64,000 nt of DNA from Artemisia argyi (lineage: Eukaryota > Streptophyta > Magnoliopsida > Asterales > Asteraceae), in the NCBI GenBank assembly GCA_030686995.1, contig CM060695.1, positions 100,034,871-100,098,870 on the forward strand, given 5' to 3'. The stretch's first letter is position 1, and each line of letters begins with the position of its first letter. This document shows, in pieces, positions 57,081 to 64,000 of this stretch. The position numbers and the translations under genes were made by a program. The notes under the pieces were generated by a model that was not told the DNA's origin, made no database searches, and saw only the letters and a program-made list of their open reading frames with translations.

Positions 57081-60000
57081 TGATGAGTGCTCAAACACTC
57101 ATCATTTTTGTCGTATTTAAACTGCCAAAACATACAAAAACAATCAAAAAGTTATCAAAATACTTAAATTATCCCAGGGATTGTGTTTTATGTGTTTTAA
57201 AAGCAAAATGAGCAAAAACAAATGAAAAACGTACAAAGTTTGCAACATTGGCAGTTTCAGTTCCCCGAGTTTCAAAACTTGTCAAAAATAGTCCATATGC
57301 ATTTATTTTGAAAGGAAAAGTCAACCCAAGATTTTGAAAGTCAAACATCACAAAATATGATACTTGGGTCAAAAATTACAAAATTTACAGTTTAGGTCCC
57401 TGTACTTTCAAAAATGGCAAAATAACTCCCTGGGAATTTTGAAAAATGAAAAATGTCAAAATGGTCCTTGTGTTATTAGTAATTGGCATTATTGGTCCAT
57501 ATGAGGGCTTTGGAAAATGATCAACTTCAGTCCCTCATGTTTGGGAAAATTACACAATTGGTCCTTGTTACATCATAAACCAAACGGACCCTTTTTATTA
57601 TTAACACAAAACCAATCCAAATCCAATATCCCAAGCCCAAAACCACCCCTGGCCCAAAGCCATCCCAAGCCCAAAACCACCCAGGCCCGTCTCCCTTTTA
57701 ATAATAACGCAGGGTCAAACACCCCGGTCAACTACATCTCCCTCCCAACCATATCCCACAAAACCAGGTCCTGTGTCCCCCCCCCCCCTCGCCCCCTTTT
57801 TCACCAAACAAACCCCCCACAATTAATGTGCTTCACCAACCAAACCAACCCCCACCACCACAATTAATACCCCTCAACCACACCACTAATTTTGCACCGT
57901 TTCATTTTGGCGGGAAAATCACAATCAAGGGCTCAGGTGCATTTTAGCTCAATTGAATGAATGTGATTCTCAAGTAATGATTTAAGTTTAATAGTGATCT
58001 ATGGTTGATTGTATACTCATATATGCTTAAACAAAAGACTTTTAGAAGCTTGACAAGCTTCTATTGCAATCAGTGACTCAGTTTCAATAAATACTCAAAA
58101 AAATAAGAAAAATCAAAATATAATAAAAAATATGGACAAAGGTTGAAGAAGCTTGGAGTATGGTTGATTTTGGATTGCTGTGGGTATTAGTGGTTTGTGG
58201 AAACCAATAGGAGTGGTACATAGTTCATGGTTCGTTGGGTTTGACAGGAAAACACTTTGTAAGCAATTTACTCAATTTTTGCATAATCACTGTAGCTTGC
58301 TTATTAGCTTACTTTTCTGTGTTTCTAGGCTTATTTGGTATTACTTAGTCTATCTATTGCTTAAAATTGGGTAGTTGTTCCTTGGATTTGCTTGTTGCTC
58401 AACTTACTTAGTTGACTGTCATTTTAGTCTTTTTAGTAATTCTAAGTGTTTGTAGTTTATACCTGTGTTTTTTAGTTTATAATAACTTATTAGAACATAA
58501 CAAGTCAGTAGGTAGTGTTTTCTTAGGTTTGAATCTCATTTTGTTTCACAAATCTTCAAAAGTCAGTTGGATTAGGGGTGTTTGGCATAAGCTTTTTAAG
58601 AGGCTCAGAGGGATCTTGGTTGTTGTTAATTGCTGCATCAACTCAGTTTAGGTCATTAGAAGTTAGTTAGGTCACAAAAATTGGGCCTCCTACATCAAAT
58701 AGTCAACATCACAAAAAACTCACCCACACAGTTAACTGTGTGGGATTTGGACTTCAAAAAGTGTTTATATTTGGTTAAAAGTTGTTGATTTGCATTAGTT
58801 TAACCTTATCTAGGCTTATCATTGTATTTTCAGTCATTAAATTGAGATTAAAGTTCATAATAGTCAACATAACTCATTTTCTTAAAAAGTCAAAAGTTGC
58901 ATTGTGCAGAAATATCAAATATGGCATGAATTTTCCTGATTTTTGTGTTTGATTTTAGACTTTGAAACTTGTTGGGTGCATAATCTATCAGCTAAACTTG
59001 AGATTTCCATAATTGTTATAATTTTGTGAATTTTATTTGTGGACCTTTTTACCCCTCAAAGTTACCTGTAAGGCAAGGCCCTGCCCTGTGCATCAGACCA
59101 CCAGTTACCACCACCACTTTGGTGGCTCATTGTGGCCACCTCAGTGGATCCCACTGACCCATTTTGGGTTCATTCAACCCCCCTCCTGGCAGGCTTCAAG
59201 GTTTGACCAAAATATTGACCTTAATCACTGTGGACCCCACTTGAAACCATCTCAAAAGGTTGTCCCATTTCTGTCTCAGTTTCCAAAATAAGCAAGTGCT
59301 TATTCAAGCCTCTTGGCTTATTCAGTTGTCTTATTTGAGTGAATCCTGCTTAACTTTGTCCAAATAACTCAGTTGAACCAGTTTCCACCATTGTGGACCC
59401 CATACAAGCTCATTTGAGCTTAATCTCTCCCTTGGTCAAAGAAAGTCAACTACTTAAGCTAATAAGCACTCAAATGCTTATTTTCTGAGTTCTGGTGAAA
59501 GTGTGTTTGTAAAAGTTTTTAGTTTTTAGTAATAAATTAGTTTGGAAAAAGAAAAAACTCAAAAAACCAAATTTAATTTTAGTGATAGCTTCTATTTAAT
59601 AGAAATTATCTTTTTAATTTTCTTTTTAGCTTATTTATAAGCACTTTAGCATTTTATATTTTTATTAAATCTCTTTTATATTAAAGTAATTTTATAAATT
59701 TTTCCAGATTTTTCTTTTGTCTTTTAGTGGTTTTTAGAATTAATTTTAGTTTAATTAATTATTAATTAATATTAAATAATTAAATAGCATAATTAGATTT
59801 TATTAAGTAACACCTAGTTTTTATAATTTTTCTAGCTTTTATATAAGTTAAAACATTTTTATAAATTTTTATAGAATTTTTACTGTTCATTTTCTATTTT
59901 TTATAATATAATTAGTTTAATTGGTATTTAATTAATAATTAGAATAATAATTAGTAAATTAGTTTAAAAATACATAAAATCAACTTTTTATAATTTTTTT

Positions 60001-60561
60001 GATTCCTGTGATGGTTAATTAGATTTATAAAAATCTTCTTAATTATCTAAGTCTTTTTAGTAATTTGTAATAATTTAAAGTAATATAATTAGTTAATAAA
60101 TAGATAATTAGTAATTAATTAATAATTAATAATTAAATAGTGTAAAAATAATTTTTCTTTTTCTTAAAATTTTCTTTATTTATTAGGATTGTAAAAATAA
60201 AAATTTCACACTCATAGCCCTTTCTGTTCATCAGTTGTACTTTCTTTCACGTTCGTCAGTGTACGTTTTTTATTAAAACGTACGTTTTTAAGTTTTAGAT
60301 CACATCTTCTTAATCTTAATTCCCGTAATCAATCACATAGCTTTCCTAAGCTATTTCTGTTAATAAATTCCAAATAATTCTCATAACAACCCTTTTCTGT
60401 GAATAATCACCCGATCACAATCACGCTCAGATACAATTCACACCTCGTCGGGGTATAACGACCTGGTGATTTCCTATATTACCCGGAAGCATTGGTCTGG
60501 GGAGTTTGACCTTGTTGACCATATCCTTGGTCAATTTAGATTGACTATTTAGCACCAATCA
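57081..60561 (+). repeat. 3' LTR of Athila-R with internal deletion
   Basis: It starts TGATGAGTGCTC and ends CCAATCA. It is highly similar to the 5' LTR, but about 248 bases (5' LTR positions 45046-45293) are replaced by two bases near 57963. The lost part holds the TATA and AATAAA candidates. The frames in it are LTR sequence. Confidence 0.93.
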
Positions 60562-60627
60562 TGCATCCCTATAGTTAAGAAGTATATGTTTTTTGAACTG
60601 CTAATTGTTTTAATATTAGTTATAGTA
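60562..60627 (+). other. Right flank of Athila-R
   Basis: It begins with tgcat, which matches tgcac left of the element in four of five positions and is the probable target duplication. It then continues into the second motif array. Confidence 0.6.
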
Positions 60628-61153
60628 TCTTCACATGTGAAGATTATCAATTAGGAATGACGTTTGGACATTATTAACGGATTTAAGTTTAATCAGATTA
60701 TTTTCGCGTGTGAAAAATATAAGTAATGGAGTTTTGAGGTTATTAGTGGATGTAAGTTTAGTTAGCTTATCTTCGCATGTGAAAATTATCAATTAGGAAT
60801 GAAGTTTTGACGTTATTAGGGATTTAAGTTTGGATTAGATTATCTTCGCGTATGAAAAATATTAGTAAGTAGTGGAGTTTTGAGGTTATTAGTGGATATA
60901 AGTTTAGTTAGAGTATCTTCGCATGTGAAGATTATCAGTTAGGAATGAAGTTTTGACTTTATTAGCGGATTTAAGTTTGGATTAGATTATCTTCGCGCGT
61001 GAAAAATAACAGTAAGTAATGAAGTTTTGAGGTTATTAGTGGATATAAGTTTAGTTAGAGTATATTCGTATGTGAAGATTATTAGTTATGAATGAAGTTT
61101 TGATGTTATTAGTAGATTTAAGTTTGAATTAGATTATATTCGCATGTGAAAAA
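60628..61153 (+). repeat. Array of near-palindromic CTTCGCGYGTGAA motifs (right)
   Basis: Eight copies (starting near 60628, 60700, 60769, 60842, 60915, 60990, 61062 and 61137) at about 70-75 base spacing. The perfect palindrome CTTCACATGTGAAG is the first. Between motifs the flanks 'AGGAATGAAGTTTTGA' and 'TTAGTGGATATAAGTTTAG' repeat alternately, so the true unit is about 146 bases with two motifs. The left end resembles the start of the left array. Confidence 0.88.
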
Positions 61154-61438
61154 TATCAGTTAGTAATATGGTTAACCAAACCATTGGATCTGATATTTAA
61201 TTGACTTTTTAGTAGTTAGGAGATTTTGTAATATTCTATTGATAATCAAGCAATGTATGTGAAATTTTGGATCATGGCTTCAAGTTTAGTCATGTGAATA
61301 TGTATATGTGTTTTGATTCTGTTAGTTTCATTGTTGTTGCTAGGTATTTTTAGTTTCATTGTGTATTCTATTATTACATAAATACTTAAAATTTAACTAA
61401 TGCACTTTGGTTTGATGCTTATATTTAGGTAATGACAA

Positions 61439-61751
61439 CATTCATGCCGCCTCCCCTGCTTCAACCTTCCTTGCATTTCATCCTCAAGATAACAACATCA
61501 TAGCTATTGGCATGAAAGATTCAACAATTCACATATATAATGTTAGGGTGGATGAGGTAATTATCTTCATTTTTGTTTATGTCTAGTTTGTTGCAGTTTC
61601 TCTATGGGTCATACAAGGGACCGAAAGTAATGTAATTAAGCTTGGGTTTTTGTAGGTGAAATCAAAGCTGAGAGGTCATCAGAAGAGGATATCTGGCCTT
61701 GCTTTTTCTACCCATTTGAAAATATTGGTTTCATCATCTGCTAATGCTCAT
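61439..61751 (+). pseudogene. TOPLESS-type co-repressor, two WD40 exons
   Basis: Exon a (61439-61556) follows an acceptor ATTTAG and ends at a GAG before GTAATT. It reads VMTTFMPPP, then after a one-base loss TFLAFHPQDNNIIAIGMKD, and then IYNVRVDE. Exon b (61656-61751) follows TTGTAG and ends CAT before GTGAGT, reading VKSKLRGHQKRISGLAFSTH and LVSSSANAH. Together they are consecutive exons from the WD40 part of TOPLESS/TPR co-repressors, which recruit histone deacetylases in auxin and other pathways. No other exon of the gene is visible on either side in the window. The frameshift in exon a and the isolation indicate a captured, nonfunctional fragment. The identification is from recall. Confidence 0.82.
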
Positions 61752-64000
61752 GTGAGTTTCTTTGACATATTGTTGCTTAACTTAAGGGAAAAGCAAGCAT
61801 AATAGAAGTATTTTTTCGGTTGTTTCAGTTCAAGATATATTGTTCGCAATCTTAAATTATATTTAGTCAAGCCACTGATTTGGTCTTGTAGCGATTGACT
61901 GGTTTCTATATATTACAGAAGTTGGGCTAAAGTAAGCCAGTTGGTCAAATGTGTGTTTATTTGCTGTGTTAGATTTGTATGCGAAGGGGCATATATTTTT
62001 AACCATCAACCATAATCTAGATGTGGTTTAAAGTCCTATGAAGAAAGGCATGGTTGATTTGAGTTAAAATACTCAAACATGATGTTATCACCTGGATTAA
62101 GTTCTGGTCATGCTAGAATTGACCAGACCATGACACACAAACATCTGCCATATTACTAGAATTGATACCCCTTATGACTAGTTATGATCAAGTGAACCCT
62201 TTGTTATTGAAAGTCAGTTATTCGAAACACCCCCATATCATACATTGTGCATGCTATGTTTCAAAAGATAATGGATTATGTTCGTTTTAAGGTTTTTCAA
62301 TCTTGGAACTACATGATTCTGGTTTAGTTTAACGGTCTGGTCCTGAGTTGTGCATTCTCTTAATGACTTCTATTAAATAGCTAATTTTGTTTCGTTTGCC
62401 TGTTCAAAAAAACTGAGGTGCTTTTTTGCTAGACTTCACTATTGTGTTGATTTGGCGGGATGGGGAACTCTAGCTGTTACTATTGTGTCTATTTGCTAGA
62501 AATATGTTTAGTGGCTGGAAGTAGTTATTAGTTTAGGTGACAGTTGTATGTATCTGCAAGAGTTGGTGAATCCATAAAAAGCATGTATGGATGTACATGT
62601 AAAGTTAATCAGAGTTCTATTGTTTATGGAGGATGAAGGTGAAAAGTGCATTAAGCTGTGTTAGTTCTGTAGTAGTCTATGCACTTTGTTATATTTGGTT
62701 CATATTAAGTGGTATAATAAGTGAAAATTTGTTGTAAATAATGTTAGTCACACAATTTGCTGAATTTGGGAAATATTCTGATAATTTAATGTTTGAAGAG
62801 TAAATAATGATCAAAGTGTTTACCTTTTAGAGGCGAAAAGGGTTAGAATTGATTTCAACAATAAATCATAAGTATTTAAGTATCACTATAAAGTCAATTA
62901 CGAATGACGTTAGAAGAATTGAAGATTAAGAGTCTGGTTTACATGGTTCAAGGTCATTAATACTTGCAATATTTTTTTGCATTTTTGTTGGGGTCCATTT
63001 AAAATATGTGGTTAATGTATGGGGTGGGTGTATATTGGTCACAGTTTCATTTTTGCATCATAAGTTTGATTTTGGTAAACTTTTTATGGTGGTTAAGCAG
63101 GAATGTAAAGATTCGGAAAACTCGATGGAAGTGTGTTTATAAGGTTTTGTAGAATAATAAAGGTTTTGTTAGATGCGTTTTAGTTATGTTGTGTAGCTTT
63201 CAAATACATGAAGTTTTAATGCAACATTAAGACACCTTTGTGAGTGGAACACGTGTCCAGCAAAAAAGTGTTATACTATTTTCCCAAATAAGACACCGGC
63301 TTTCTTATATAGCAAGAGTAACGTTGTTAAAATATAGCATTGGATTGTCGATAAACTGTGTATGATGTAAAGAACACTACAATTTATAGGTACATTGTTC
63401 TCTAAAGAAAATAAACTATGCCAAACGATGTTATCACCGCTTTATGAAGCCATTGGATAAACTAAAACAAGTTTGTTGCGAATCTATAAATCAACTTTAT
63501 GATACTTGTTGTACTGTCACCTGTTGTTTCCGATCTCATGTTGTCTTGTTTTATTAAACTGGCTTCCTTTGGTTGAAGTAGTAGATAGCAGGGAGTTTCC
63601 CCCAGTACTTTAGAAAGATTTAATGCTACTGGAGGGGAAGGCACTGCTTATTTGGAATATTTCCTGAAATCCATAGAACCTTGGCGTCTCTAGATAGTTC
63701 TTTAGAAATAATTAGGTGTAACAGCACGGATTACATAAAATAGTGTTTGGACATACTTGTGATGTTTAAGACTGAGATCGTTAGATAGTCACTCAGTTGT
63801 TTGATTGTTTGGCAAACTATGATTATATACATATAACAAAAATCAGTTTGTTGTAGCCTGCTCCTAAACTATTATTTGGCGCTTGATTGATGAGATAAAC
63901 AGAATAAGTCTCACTATCCCAAAACTGATTATATGCGACTCAAGAACACATATGTTCATGATCACCGTCAAAATGCAATGCGGATAACTCCTGTGCAGAC
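61752..64000. other. AT-rich stretch without genes
   Basis: About 2.2 kb starting with the splice donor of the TOPLESS-type exon. I found no further WD40 exon, LTR end, tRNA or long frame; small frames such as 63462-63644 minus show no family features. Confidence 0.55.

Larger units (their letters stand above)
44160..60561 (+). mobile_element. Athila-lineage Ty3 element (Athila-R)
   Basis: A plus-strand element of about 16.4 kb with LTRs of 3729 and 3481 bases, a tRNA-Asp-type primer site, gag, protease, reverse transcriptase, RNase H and integrase in Ty3 order, and a 0.9 kb noncoding 3' region with repeats and purine tract. The flanking bases tgcac and tgcat (44155-44159, 60562-60566) look like a five-base duplication with one change. 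The gag-pol frame has three in-frame stops and a 1.94 kb insertion, and the 3' LTR has a 0.25 kb deletion. It inserted into sequence carrying captured gene fragments. Confidence 0.93.

Overview
The window is transposon-rich DNA from a flowering-plant nuclear genome and contains no intact host gene. The Copia gag and polymerase sequences, and the long accessory frame behind the Copia polymerase, most resemble elements I know from Asteraceae such as Tanacetum. The family assignment comes from recall, not from a search. AT-rich composition, long (TA)n tracts and plant-type primer binding sites fit that origin.

Region 1 (1-36400) is a set of LTR retrotransposons inserted into one another. The outer layer is a Copia fragment (Copia-B, minus strand, 35117 to about 36395), cut by the LTR of a Ty3 element (33605-35116). 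Next to that Ty3 element lies a minus-strand Athila-type element (Athila-L, 1-5828 plus 31613 to about 31960). Athila-L was split by a minus-strand SIRE-like Copia element (5829-31612, target duplication gtgga). The LTR of that Copia was in turn split by a plus-strand chromovirus-type element with no recognisable genes (6205-16403, target duplication taatg). The SIRE-like element is unusual: its LTR plus the 3' part of its accessory frame is repeated in tandem with a 2245-base period.

Region 2 (about 36394-40025) holds a minus-strand LTR of another Ty3-type element, its noncoding 3' part, and three of the window's four long (TA)n tracts.

Region 3 (40026-44159 and 60562-64000) is non-LTR sequence: a 24-base minisatellite, two arrays of a near-palindromic motif (consensus close to CTTCGCGYGTGAA), an exon-like pseudogene fragment related to golgin candidate 5 (TMF type), and two exons of a TOPLESS-type WD40 co-repressor. 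Both gene fragments lie on the plus strand and keep splice sites, which suggests captured or duplicated genomic fragments.

Region 4 (44160-60561) is a nearly complete plus-strand Athila element (Athila-R) inserted in region 3. Its gag-pol frame is open except for three in-frame stops and a 1.94 kb retroposon-like insertion with a 14-base target duplication. Its 3' LTR has lost about 250 bases holding the TATA box and poly(A) signal.

The coding parts act together only as retrotransposon machinery (gag, protease, reverse transcriptase, RNase H, integrase). Every gag-pol copy carries stops or frameshifts. The chromovirus-type element, whose two LTRs have equal length and matched at every place compared, was probably mobilised by proteins supplied by another element.
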